NCBI RefSeq assembly: GCF_000711825.1
Contig: NZ_JONJ01000007.1
Span: 112,586 to 176,585, forward strand
Source: [Clostridium] aminophilum DSM 10710
GTDB taxonomy: Bacteria > Bacillota > Clostridia > Lachnospirales > Lachnospiraceae
Direction: 5' to 3'
Length of the DNA: 64,000 nt
In this document: one piece after another, positions 18,311-26,459 of the stretch
Numbering within the stretch: position 1 is the first letter of the stretch
Layout of the letters: every line of letters starts with the position of its first letter
Program-made: the position numbers and the translations under genes
Notes under the pieces: generated by a model
What the model was told of the DNA's origin: nothing
The model's database searches: none
What the model saw: only the letters and a program-made list of their open reading frames with translations

Positions 18311-18346
18311 GAACTGTGAATCAACCATTGAGTTCATTCACAGTTC
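18311..18346 (-). terminator. Terminator downstream of the methyltransferase gene
   Basis: A perfect 11-base stem (GAACTGTGAAT / ATTCACAGTTC) is followed by TTTTTTCTTTTC on the minus strand. It separates the regulator/methyltransferase pair from the ferredoxin gene. The rest of the 297-base gap includes a GAGCCGG/CCGGCTC hairpin near 18206-18226 in the ferredoxin leader. Confidence 0.8.
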
Positions 18347-18476
18347 TCTTTCAAGCAGTAAAGACGATCGTCCGCAGCCGGACATCTCCTTATTCCATCT
18401 CTCATAACAAGCTGTCCGACCGCTGATCCTCCCCGCCCCTGACATTCCAGCGCGGTCCCTTTTTCTCCGGCCGCAT

Positions 18477-19256
18477 TTACCACTGAAACACCGCAAGACG
18501 ATTATTGATGTTTTTCCCAATGATGGCAAAGATCTTCGCGCGGATCGAATACTTCTTCATCTCATCATTATAACTTGTCTCGGAGATCAGCTGCATTCTC
18601 GGCTCCAGTTCCAGATATTCCGCCCCCGAATCGGTTCCCCAGCCGAAGGTCGCGTTAGTGTGCCGCACCGCGTCATGGTTTTTCCCGTGCTTTTCCAGAA
18701 ACTTTGAGTGGAGTTCCGCGAGAAGATAGCCATGTTCAAAGGAATCGCAGAGCATATGAAGGCAGGTATTCACCTGATCCTTTCGAAAATACTCCAGCAC
18801 GCCCTCCATGACAATGATATTCATTGCCCGCTTTGGAAGATTTTTGGTCCATTCCGCTTCCAGCGCGCTTCCCTCCAGCATACGGCAGCGCTCCCGGTCC
18901 TGGTATACTTTTCTTCGCTTTTCGATCTGATCCGGAAGATCCACTTCAAACCAGAGAATTTTCCCGTTGTCCACCTGCGAAAACTTATCGTCAAATCCGC
19001 AGCCCAGATTAATGCATAGCGCATCCGGATATTCTGCGATCAGCCTTTTTAATTCATTCCGAAAAAGGATCGTTCTTGCCACGACCCCTTCGTGAGACAA
19101 AAACGGATCATATTTACTCACATCCACCCCCAGCGTATCGATGATCTCCTTGGCCTTCCGGTCAATAATACGCGGATTCGGTCTTTTCGTTTCACTTGCC
19201 TTGATCGCCAGCGGGATCAGCGCGGTTTCTTCGACATCTCCGAAAGTAAGTTCCAT
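18477..19256 (-). CDS. LCM-family (leucine carboxyl methyltransferase-like) SAM-dependent methyltransferase
   Basis: A 259-residue class I methyltransferase. INLGCGFDDKFSQVD is the SAM-binding loop, WFEVDLPDQIEKRR the acidic second-strand motif, and IIVMEGVLEYF motif IV, the pattern of LCM/PCMT2-type enzymes often annotated as polyketide O-methyltransferase. The small-molecule or protein substrate is unknown. AAGGAGG precedes the ATG. It starts 27 bases after the Crp/Fnr regulator gene, so the two are probably cotranscribed. Confidence 0.82.
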   Translation of the reverse strand: MELTFGDVEETALIPLAIKASETKRPNPRIIDRKAKEIIDTLGVDVSKYDPFLSHEGVVARTILFRNELKRLIAEYPDALCINLGCGFDDKFSQVDNGKILWFEVDLPDQIEKRRKVYQDRERCRMLEGSALEAEWTKNLPKRAMNIIVMEGVLEYFRKDQVNTCLHMLCDSFEHGYLLAELHSKFLEKHGKNHDAVRHTNATFGWGTDSGAEYLELEPRMQLISETSYNDEMKKYSIRAKIFAIIGKNINNRLAVFQW

Positions 19257-19283
19257 CGCAGCCTCCTTTTTCTATCCGTTATA

Positions 19284-19988
19284 TCAGCCTTGTCCACTAA
19301 CAGAGTCCGCAGACAGAGGGGTATTTGTTCCGCCGCCGGTGTTCTCCAGTATCTCCCGTTTCAGCAGCGTAATCTGCCGCCCTTTGATCCGGATTATCCC
19401 CTTCTCCCTCAAATCTGCCAATTCCCGGTACAGCGCCGCCCGGCTGATGCCGAGACTCTTGGCCCAGATTTCCTTCGAGTCCTTCAGCACAACTGTCTCA
19501 CCGCCGCTGCCGGACGCGTTGAGCAGTAGATACCGGATCACCTTCCCCCGGCAGGACTGCATTGCCAGATTCTCCGTCCTCCGAAGGAGAAATGCAATCT
19601 TATCGTTGCACAGACGCAGATACCGGGTCATCAGCTCCCCGTTACTCATCATAAGGTGCCGGAACTCTTCCTTCGGCACAAACACCACATCACAGTCGCT
19701 CCGGCATTTCAGTATCGTTTCCCGGTCATAGGAGGAGAACAGATTGCAGATTCCGAACAGATCGCCGGCCTGCAGCTTTGACAGCCGCACCTCCGTGTCA
19801 TCCGGAAGAACCGAGTACACGTCCATTGATCCGGATAAAATAATGCCGACATGCTCCCTCCCTGAATCCACCTCATTCGCAATCAGTTTTTTTCGGATCC
19901 GGCGGTAAACGAAGTGCAGGTCTTCGATCGAAATGCCGCGGAACAACGGCACTGCGGCCATTTGTTTTTTTATTTCAGTTTTCGTCAT
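19284..19988 (-). CDS. Crp/Fnr-family transcriptional regulator
   Basis: A 234-residue protein with an N-terminal cyclic-nucleotide-binding-type beta barrel (GIILSGSMDVY, then KLQAGDLFGICNLF) and a C-terminal winged helix (SLGISRAALYRELADLREKG). Two cysteines (C96 and C100) occur near the end of the barrel, but no Fnr-type four-Cys cluster, so an oxygen-sensing Fe-S role is not supported. The family in clostridia often senses redox, CO or haem. Ribosome binding site is weak. It is divergent from the GTPase/ABC/binding-fold operon across a 443-base gap with repeated sites and may control both sides. Confidence 0.88.
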   Translation of the reverse strand: MTKTEIKKQMAAVPLFRGISIEDLHFVYRRIRKKLIANEVDSGREHVGIILSGSMDVYSVLPDDTEVRLSKLQAGDLFGICNLFSSYDRETILKCRSDCDVVFVPKEEFRHLMMSNGELMTRYLRLCNDKIAFLLRRTENLAMQSCRGKVIRYLLLNASGSGGETVVLKDSKEIWAKSLGISRAALYRELADLREKGIIRIKGRQITLLKREILENTGGGTNTPLSADSVSGQG

Positions 19989-20080
19989 GGCAAACGCTCA
20001 AAACAACTCCTCTCAAAAAGACAGTTATTTCAATCTAATCAATGTTTGTTTTAGTTTACCACATATTCCCGTGCTAATGA

Positions 20081-20200
20081 TAGTCTTATCTAATTTCAGA
20101 GATATAAGACTAACTTTTATCTTCTTGTTTCATTCTCCCTTCCCGATATTTATTGAAAAACCTTGATCTTTAGCTCGATATTATTTAGTTAGTCTTATCT
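20081..20200. promoter_or_regulatory. Three TAGTCTTAT elements, candidate operators
   Basis: TAGTCTTATCT occurs at 20081-20091 and 20190-20200, and its perfect 9-base inverse ATAAGACTA at 20104-20112, so the first two form an inverted pair. They lie between the divergent Crp/Fnr gene and the GTPase operon. Binding by the Crp/Fnr protein is inference; the motif is not a standard Crp or Fnr box. Confidence 0.6.
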
Positions 20201-20295
20201 TTTTTGCAGAATGTCTCATGTTGGACAGTTTTATTCAGCTAATCCGTATTATAACTGGTTCCGTTCTCCCCTAAAAAACAACCAAACCGCACCGG

Positions 20296-20359
20296 CTTTC
20301 ACTCACTGGCCTTTTCGCTCACAGGCTCTTTCACTCACAGGCTCTTTCACTCACAGGCT
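20296..20359. repeat. 16-bp tandem repeat, four copies
   Basis: Units at 20296, 20312, 20328 and 20344 read CTTTCACTCACAGGCT or close variants, the last two identical. The array lies about 70 bases before the GTPase start, i.e. in its leader or promoter. Confidence 0.85.
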
Positions 20360-20431
20360 GAACGAAGAGCGAACGGTGCTCAACGTTTTAATGAATACCT
20401 CATATCATTTGCAGAAAGAAGGATAGGATAA

Positions 20432-21136
20432 ATGAACCGAATGATCATGATTTTAGGTGCAGCTTCGGTGGGAAAGACCTCCGTGATCCGGTGGCTGGTC
20501 CCGTATCTGAAAGAGAACCGGATCAAACCATGCCTTTGCAAGATCGACTGTCTGTACACCAACGACTCCGAAACGTATCGGAATCTGAATGTCCCCTATG
20601 TGGTAGGACTGAGCGGCGATATCTGCCCGGATCATTTTCTGGTCTCCAATCTCTGCGAATTATGGGACTGGAAAGAGAAACAGCAATGTGACAGCCTGAT
20701 CATCGAAACGGCCGGACTCTGCAGCCGGTGTTGTCCCGCAACCGAGCACACTCTGAGTGTCTGCGTTCTGGATGCGACCGCCAGCACCCATTCCGCAAAA
20801 AAACTCGGTCCGATGGTCACGCTGTCCGACTTCATTGTCCTGACCAAAATCGATATGGTCTCACAGGCGGAACGGGAGATTCTCATCCATTCCCTTTCTC
20901 AGCTCAATCCGGGCGCAAAAATCTTCCCCGTCGACGGCCTCGTCGGCTACGGGGTGGAATCGTTGGGACATGCGATCCTTTCCGCGCCGCCGGTGGACGT
21001 CTATGACGGCGACATGCTCCGCCACACCATGCCCAGCGGTGTCTGCTCCTACTGCATCGGCGAAAAACGGGTCGGAAGCGCATTTCAGCAGGGCGTGGTC
21101 GGCAAGATACATTTTGAAAGCGGGGTGTCATCATGA
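20432..21136 (+). CDS. HypB/UreG/CobW-type GTPase (putative metallocentre chaperone)
   Basis: A 234-residue P-loop GTPase of the G3E/SIMIBI class. Walker A is GAASVGKTS (residues 9-17), the base-specificity motif is LTKIDMV, and between them lie a cysteine-rich switch region IIETAGLCSRCCPAT and HFLVSNLCELWDW. G3E proteins insert metals or load cofactors into enzymes such as hydrogenase, urease and B12 mutases, so a maturation role is likely, with the CSRCC cysteines as candidate metal ligands. AAGGATAGGATAA precedes the ATG. Its stop overlaps the next ATG (ATGA), as does that gene with the third, so the three are translationally coupled. No known client enzyme is encoded nearby. Confidence 0.82.
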   Translation: MNRMIMILGAASVGKTSVIRWLVPYLKENRIKPCLCKIDCLYTNDSETYRNLNVPYVVGLSGDICPDHFLVSNLCELWDWKEKQQCDSLIIETAGLCSRCCPATEHTLSVCVLDATASTHSAKKLGPMVTLSDFIVLTKIDMVSQAEREILIHSLSQLNPGAKIFPVDGLVGYGVESLGHAILSAPPVDVYDGDMLRHTMPSGVCSYCIGEKRVGSAFQQGVVGKIHFESGVSS

Positions 21137-21882
21137 TTCATCAGATTCGTATACTTCCGGGCGCAGACAAAAACGGAAAACCGGAAAACTATTCCGAAAT
21201 CGATCTGAAATCGGACGAGCTTTACACTATTGTCGGCAATACCGGTTCCGGAAAAAGCCGATTGATCAAGGATCTGGAACAGTTTGTCCAACAGGACTCC
21301 GTTTCGCAGCGGACGATTCTTCTGGACGGCCGGCTTCCGTCTCCGGAAGAGAGGCTGACCATCAGCCGGAATCTCATCGCCCATCTCGGTCAGAACATGC
21401 GGTTTGTTCTCGACAAAACAGTGGAGGAATTCCTGAAACTGCACGCCGAGTGCCGGGATATCCCGAATCCGGACATCGACGGCATCCTCGAGGTTGCCAA
21501 CGGGATCACACCGGAACCGGTCACCCGAACCATGAATCTGAACACGCTCAGCGGCGGTCAGAGCCGGGCGCTGATGATCGCGGATATCTCCTGTATCTGC
21601 GACAGCCCGGTCGTCCTCATCGATGAGATCGAAAACGCCGGAATCGATAAGACAAAAGCACTGCAGCTTTTACTGAACCGTCAAAAGCTTGTCCTTATCG
21701 TCACCCATGATCTTCACACCGCGCTGATGTCGCAGAAACGAATCATTATGGAAAATGGCGGAGTCAAGGCGATTGCCATCCGAACGCCGGATGAAGAGGC
21801 TCTTTATCACGAACTGGAAAAATCTTATCAGAAAAGAAGAAAACTGCAGAATGCCATGCGGGAAGGGAGATCACTGTTATGA
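21133..21882 (+). CDS. Soluble ABC-type ATPase without transmembrane partner
   Basis: A 249-residue ATP-binding-cassette protein. Walker A is GNTGSGKSR (35-43), the signature LSGGQSRALMIAD, Walker B VVLIDEIENAG and the H-loop VTHDLHT, so it should bind and hydrolyse ATP. No membrane permease gene is adjacent. The surroundings, a G3E GTPase before and a binding-protein-fold protein after, suggest a cytoplasmic machine rather than a transporter, in the way that ABC-type AtwA assists methyl-coenzyme M reductase activation; that parallel is inference. Overlaps both neighbours by ATGA. Confidence 0.8.
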   Translation: MIHQIRILPGADKNGKPENYSEIDLKSDELYTIVGNTGSGKSRLIKDLEQFVQQDSVSQRTILLDGRLPSPEERLTISRNLIAHLGQNMRFVLDKTVEEFLKLHAECRDIPNPDIDGILEVANGITPEPVTRTMNLNTLSGGQSRALMIADISCICDSPVVLIDEIENAGIDKTKALQLLLNRQKLVLIVTHDLHTALMSQKRIIMENGGVKAIAIRTPDEEALYHELEKSYQKRRKLQNAMREGRSLL

Positions 21883-22817
21883 AGAAAGTCGTCATGTACT
21901 GGAGCAATATCTGCGTCCTTCACAAATTTGAGCGAGACCACATCGAAACCATCCGTCAGGAACTTCTGTCTCTTGGGATCGATCTTCAGACCGAATACTT
22001 CGGTCTCGGTTATCCGACGCGTATGAGTGAGGCCATGCTGGACCCGGCAAAACCTCTTCCGGACATCATCATTTCCACCGATCTGGAGGTCTTTGAAAAC
22101 AGGGAGCTCTATGAATCCTATTCCCGGGATCTCTATGAGATCGGTACATGGTTTCCGACAAAAAAGAAGGAGAACTACCGCTCTCTCTACGGAGATCCGC
22201 ACCTTCTTCCCTTTATCGCCATCCCGATGATGCTCTACTCCAGGGATTCTTCCTGGCATGATACCTCTCTGGAGGATCTTGTAAACTCCCGAATTGCCTT
22301 CGGCGGCATCAACAACTCTGCGGCAAAATGCATTTTCAAATATCTGTGGGCGCAGTTCGGAAAGAAAACAGCATCCGATTTTCTGGAGCGGTGCGATCTC
22401 TATGACATGCCGATTCAGGGAATGCATGCGGTGAAAACCGGTTCAGCAGAAGCGTCCCTCGTTCCATCCATCTACGCGCTCCGCGCCGATATGATCCATG
22501 AGTTTGCCTATCCCCTGTCCGACGGATGCATTGTTCTCCCGTCTTTTGCCGCAGTGCGGAACAGCATTAATGAAGAGGCCGCCCGAACCATCCTGTTCCG
22601 TCTCCTTTCCCCGTCTTTCTGCAATTTCTTTGTCTCAAACGGGGATCTGATCTCCTGCATCGAAGGAACATCCGAATGCCATTCCGGTGCCATCGCCGAT
22701 GCTCAGTACCTCTATCCGAATGAGGATTGGTTCCGCCGTGTGCGACCGGCGGAATTCTACGAAAGCTATTGCCGGATCCTGCCGACTGCGGTGGATTATT
22801 CCAAAGCACCGGCGTAA
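21879..22817 (+). CDS. Periplasmic-binding-protein-fold protein lacking a signal peptide
   Basis: A 312-residue protein starting MKKVVMYWSNICVLHKFERD, i.e. directly in the first beta strand of a type 2 binding-protein fold, with no signal peptide or lipobox. Features fitting the fold are LPDIIISTDLEVFENR (lobe 1), RIAFGGINNSAAKCIFKYLW (ligand loop) and GSAEASLVPSIYAL (lobe 2 hinge). Cysteines are few but include the pair near FFVSNGDLISCIEGTSECH. It is presumably a cytosolic ligand or cofactor-precursor binder working with the coupled GTPase and ATPase. An ordinary extracellular receptor is unlikely given the N-terminus. The ligand is unknown. Confidence 0.72.
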   Translation: MKKVVMYWSNICVLHKFERDHIETIRQELLSLGIDLQTEYFGLGYPTRMSEAMLDPAKPLPDIIISTDLEVFENRELYESYSRDLYEIGTWFPTKKKENYRSLYGDPHLLPFIAIPMMLYSRDSSWHDTSLEDLVNSRIAFGGINNSAAKCIFKYLWAQFGKKTASDFLERCDLYDMPIQGMHAVKTGSAEASLVPSIYALRADMIHEFAYPLSDGCIVLPSFAAVRNSINEEAARTILFRLLSPSFCNFFVSNGDLISCIEGTSECHSGAIADAQYLYPNEDWFRRVRPAEFYESYCRILPTAVDYSKAPA

Positions 22818-22934
22818 CCATCCTCGTGCGGAAGAATGATGCACTGACCGCATAGAAAAATCTTTTCTGATCCGTTTTTTTCTCATCCCTGATGTCGGAC
22901 AAACATTTACTTACGGCAAACCCGAAAAAAAGAA

Positions 22935-22964
22935 TGACCGACAGATGTCTCCATCTGCCGGTCA
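22935..22964 (-). terminator. Terminator of the coiled-coil protein gene
   Basis: A 13-base stem around a four-base loop, followed on the minus strand by TTCTTTTTTT. The single non-Watson-Crick pair is a G-U only in the minus-strand RNA, supporting that direction. The convergent trio upstream may use it too. Confidence 0.85.
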
Positions 22965-22970
22965 AAATTA

Positions 22971-23570
22971 TTACATTTCTGCCGCCGAATTCGATTCAGC
23001 GATCACAGTCTCCGGTTCAGCCATCTCCGGAGGTGCAATCGACGCTTCCGTGTTTGCGACTTCTTCTGTCACAGAGAGGTCCTTCGGCGTATCGTCCTCG
23101 TCGTCAAAGACATCCTTTTGTTTCCTGTTATCCCGGTGTTCTTCCATCATCCGCTGCGCGACCGCCATCTTATAAAGGTCCGGAAACATCTGCATCAGTT
23201 TCTGCAGATCCTTGGCAGAGACCCTCTCACCGCGGCCGTAACGGGAGGCGACTTCCATACACTTCGCCATGTCGTCTGCCGCCTTGTTCATTGCTTCCGC
23301 CTGCTGCTCCGCCACTTTTGCATTATGGATGAGCATAGACTGTTCCATGAGTTTCCCGCCATAGTCCATGTATTCGTCCCGTTTCTCCAAAAGCGCCTGA
23401 TAAGACAGCTCCAGTTTATCGTATTCCCCCTGATAAGCCTCCGCATTCTCCGGATCTTCTTCAATCTTCGCTTCCAGCTCCTTCTGCATTTTCCGGATCC
23501 CGCTGATCTTATTGGAGTATTTTTCAATCTGCTTTCCGTTCCTCTGAAACGCATCCCGAATTGTCAGCAT
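22971..23570 (-). CDS. Coiled-coil protein of unknown function
   Basis: About 199 residues from MLTIRDAFQRNGKQIEKYSN, chosen because AAGGAG lies 9-10 bases upstream; a longer open frame adds 32 residues without support. Residues 8-75 are a charged coiled coil (KISGIRKMQKELEAKIEED), the middle (about 95-160) is helical with KDLQKLMQMFPDLYKMAVAQ, and the tail is acidic and Ser/Glu/Ala-rich. No signal peptide, membrane helix or catalytic motif is visible. I do not recognise the family. Monocistronic with its own terminator. Confidence 0.65.
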   Translation of the reverse strand: MLTIRDAFQRNGKQIEKYSNKISGIRKMQKELEAKIEEDPENAEAYQGEYDKLELSYQALLEKRDEYMDYGGKLMEQSMLIHNAKVAEQQAEAMNKAADDMAKCMEVASRYGRGERVSAKDLQKLMQMFPDLYKMAVAQRMMEEHRDNRKQKDVFDDEDDTPKDLSVTEEVANTEASIAPPEMAEPETVIAESNSAAEM

Positions 23571-23936
23571 CGTCAGATCTCCTTCCCAACAAACTATGCC
23601 TTCTCTATCCCAACCGCATATCGCATGATACGTCTTCCTCCCATTCAGTATATCCGCAATTTGCATGGAAATGCAACCGGCTGACTTGTCAGGTCCGGTT
23701 CATATCCTGCAGAGGGGCGAACCACATTTACGCGATAATTGCGCGATTTCCGAACATTCACGGTCTCCGTCGAGGTCTCGTACATAAACATAAATTGACA
23801 CATTTCCCGAGGAAATATGAGGCCCGGCTTCGATACCGTTCACAACGATACCGAAACCGGGCGTTTCTACATCTTATTTTCCCGAAAAATTATTGGTTTT
23901 TCATTTCTCAAATCCTATGTTTCTTTTCGGCATGGT
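23571..23936 (-). other. Intergenic region with a 19-bp wobble-paired hairpin
   Basis: 366 bases without a gene. At 23822-23862 two 19-base arms flank a three-base loop. Three positions do not pair as DNA but become G-U pairs in minus-strand RNA, so the hairpin is read from the symporter gene that ends at 23937. No T-run follows, so it may be a 3'-end stabiliser or a U-poor terminator. Confidence 0.65.
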
Positions 23937-25346
23937 TCACTTCCAGCATTCCACCTCGTCGTTCCGAAGTCCGACTTCTGCTGCGACAAACTTCGGATCC
24001 AGTCCCGCCTTCTTCTGACGGACATAATCGCGATAGGTTTTTACCGCAACATCACTCAGCATCGTGCATGCTACAAGATTGATCAGACACATGCCGCCCA
24101 TGGTGATATCTGCCACATCCCAAGCTGCTGCCATCGGAATGATCGCGCCCACAAAGATTACGAGAACCGCAAATGCACGGAACAGATTCATAAATTTCTT
24201 CGACGGAAGCTTCTTATTGTTCAGATATGCAAGGCCGTTCTCACAGTAATAAATATTTCCGATCAGTGTGGTAAACGAGAACAGAATCATCGCTACGGTG
24301 ATAAAGATCGGACCGAACGCACCCAGTGCGGATGCGATGGACGCCTGAACCCACTCAGCACCAGCCAGCTCCGGAGTCGGTGCCACACCGGAGGCGAGGC
24401 ACATCAGAACCGTCGCATTGCAGAGAATGATGGTATCAATATAGATGGACAGCATCTGTACCAGACCCTGCTTTGCCGGGTGCGATACCGTTGCAGCCGC
24501 AGCCGCGTTCGGGGCTGCGCCGACGCCGGCCTCATTGGAATAGAGGCCTCTCTTCACACCGTACATCAGGCAGGAACCGGCAAATCCGCTGAGGATTGCC
24601 TTGAAATTGAATGCATCCTCAAAGATCACACCAAAAACGTGCGGAAGCTCGGTGACATTCATCAGAAGAACAATCAGCGAAACTACAACGTATGCAACGC
24701 CCATCACCGGAACCAGAATGCCGGCGGTCTTCTCGATCCGCTTTCCGCCGCCCATGATGCAGACAGCAACCAGTGCCGCCATGATCACACCGATAACTGC
24801 CGGCGTAACGCCTTCCTGATAGAAGCTGTATGTGGAGAATGTCGACTGCACATTATAGGAGCACAGAAGATTGAATCCAAACGAATACGTCAGCAGAAGG
24901 AACACGGCAAATGTCATCGCCAGCCCTTTGTTGTGAAGCGCGCCCTCGATATAGTAGGCCGGACCGCCGTAAAAGGATCCGTCCGGTTTTCTGCGCTTAT
25001 ACACCTGAGCCAGTGTACACTCGGTGAACGATGATGCACAGCCAAGCAGCGCGAGCACTGTCATCCAGAACGCCGCGCCCGGACCGCCGAGACAGATCGC
25101 GGTGGAAACGCCGATGATGTTTCCGGTTCCGACACAGGAAGCCGTCGAGATCATCAGTGCCTGAAACGGTGAAGCACCATTTTCATCTGCCGGCGTTGTC
25201 TTCAGAATGTGAATTCCTTCTCCGAGCATCCGGATCTGTACGAATCCCATGCGGATGCTGAAATACAGACCTGCCGCAGCCATCACGATCACCAGTACGG
25301 GATAGTACAGAAAACTATCCACAGCATCAAGAATTTGCATAATCAT
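23937..25346 (-). CDS. Alanine/glycine:cation symporter (AGCS family)
   Basis: A sodium- or proton-coupled importer of alanine or glycine in the cytoplasmic membrane, about 469 residues with some ten hydrophobic segments. Family motifs include the SCVGTGNIIGVSTAI stretch after helix 2, GGPGAAFWM, and SNEAGVGAAPNAAAA. I place the start at MIMQILDAVDSFLYYPVLVI, behind GGGGGAT; starts 7 and 21 codons upstream are open but less well served. It appears monocistronic. It is the last gene before the lower-GC island. Confidence 0.92.
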   Translation of the reverse strand: MIMQILDAVDSFLYYPVLVIVMAAAGLYFSIRMGFVQIRMLGEGIHILKTTPADENGASPFQALMISTASCVGTGNIIGVSTAICLGGPGAAFWMTVLALLGCASSFTECTLAQVYKRRKPDGSFYGGPAYYIEGALHNKGLAMTFAVFLLLTYSFGFNLLCSYNVQSTFSTYSFYQEGVTPAVIGVIMAALVAVCIMGGGKRIEKTAGILVPVMGVAYVVVSLIVLLMNVTELPHVFGVIFEDAFNFKAILSGFAGSCLMYGVKRGLYSNEAGVGAAPNAAAAATVSHPAKQGLVQMLSIYIDTIILCNATVLMCLASGVAPTPELAGAEWVQASIASALGAFGPIFITVAMILFSFTTLIGNIYYCENGLAYLNNKKLPSKKFMNLFRAFAVLVIFVGAIIPMAAAWDVADITMGGMCLINLVACTMLSDVAVKTYRDYVRQKKAGLDPKFVAAEVGLRNDEVECWK

Positions 25347-25514
25347 ACACACTAATCCCCCATTCATCTTGATAAAATGATATGCACTTTGCACGAAAAA
25401 TCTTATCATGAACCAAAAAAATGCGGTAATGTGTAATACAGATAAGCGTTATGTCAGATTCAAATAGCGAGGGGTGTTCGGCGCACTTCTGCCTCATCTT
25501 CGTCAAAAGACCTG

Positions 25515-26345
25515 TTACAGTTCTTTTAATCGAACCCCATTCTCATCTTTCCAATCAACATTCCCATTGGACGTACGTCCCATTACGACTGCAGACGCCG
25601 CAGAAGGAGCATTGAATTCATAATCCTTTTGGAATACTCGGTTCTGGATCGTTCCATCCTTCTCCAGTTTTTTCCTTAGCTTGAAGTAGGATTTTCCCCT
25701 GGTTTCAAACGACGGGGTTGTACTTTCCGAAATGAGAGAACCTTTCAGCACTGTAATTCCATTCACACTGATGAATCCCGTTGCGTGTGCACCGGATCCT
25801 TTGCAATACAAATACTTTGTATCATCCGCTGCCTTTGGAATCGCAGTAAGAACATTATATCCAAGTGTCGCAATCAGAATCCGGATATTCTCGATAAATT
25901 CTTCCATTGTGGCGATCTGTGATTCTTTCATAACCGTTTTACTATACGTGTTTTTTGTAAGAACTTTATATCGATCACATTCACGAGCCATCTTTACCAG
26001 ACGGTCTTCCAGATAACGTATAAGTGCTTTGTTTAAGTCTCTCCCGACAAAAACAACCGCCGTATTCCAATAGTACTCTTCCTTGTCTGTCTGATAATCT
26101 CTAAGGTGCTGCTTTAATCGATCCAAAACGCTCTCGGCTTCTCCAATGTATACGGCGTCATCCCCATCTTCTTTTTTACAGAACAGAAAATAAACACCTG
26201 CTCCCCTTATATCATCTCTTTCGCAGTTCTGCACTTCTGTGCGTGGAATTTTGATGGCCTTTCCATTCCAGTTTGATAACTCAGCTGTAATAAGACTGTC
26301 TGCTGTCCCGTTTACAAGAAATAGTTCTATCGTTTTCCCATACAT
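25515..26345 (-). CDS. GIY-YIG nuclease-domain protein with DUF4357
   Basis: A 276-residue protein. Residues about 48-130 match a GIY-YIG fold (GAGVYFLF, AVYIGEAESVLDRLKQH, and a conserved Glu/Asn region), and the C-terminal 100 residues match DUF4357 (GAHATGFISVNGITVLKGS, SYFKLRKKLEKDG). Proteins with this pair are frequent next to restriction-modification loci and are thought to act on DNA, but the reaction is not established. GGGGAAG precedes the ATG. It is the distal gene of the island, on the same strand as hsdR and the recombinase. Confidence 0.82.
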   Translation of the reverse strand: MYGKTIELFLVNGTADSLITAELSNWNGKAIKIPRTEVQNCERDDIRGAGVYFLFCKKEDGDDAVYIGEAESVLDRLKQHLRDYQTDKEEYYWNTAVVFVGRDLNKALIRYLEDRLVKMARECDRYKVLTKNTYSKTVMKESQIATMEEFIENIRILIATLGYNVLTAIPKAADDTKYLYCKGSGAHATGFISVNGITVLKGSLISESTTPSFETRGKSYFKLRKKLEKDGTIQNRVFQKDYEFNAPSAASAVVMGRTSNGNVDWKDENGVRLKEL

Positions 26346-26459
26346 AATCGTAACTTCCCCTGCTCTTCAACAATCATCGACTCTATCATGATTCATTCCA
26401 ATCGAAATTAAAATGAATTATCTCCTAATCCTTCATCGGCGCAATAACTCAATTTGTAA

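Noticed and set aside
17070..18407. 445-codon plus-strand open frame opposite the ferredoxin gene
   Set aside because: Covers the ferredoxin gene on the other strand and its repeats; Ser/Arg/His-rich translation typical of a shadow.
23937..25034. 405-codon plus-strand frame opposite the alanine symporter gene
   Set aside because: Antisense shadow of the symporter gene; Cys/His/Arg-rich with no family features.
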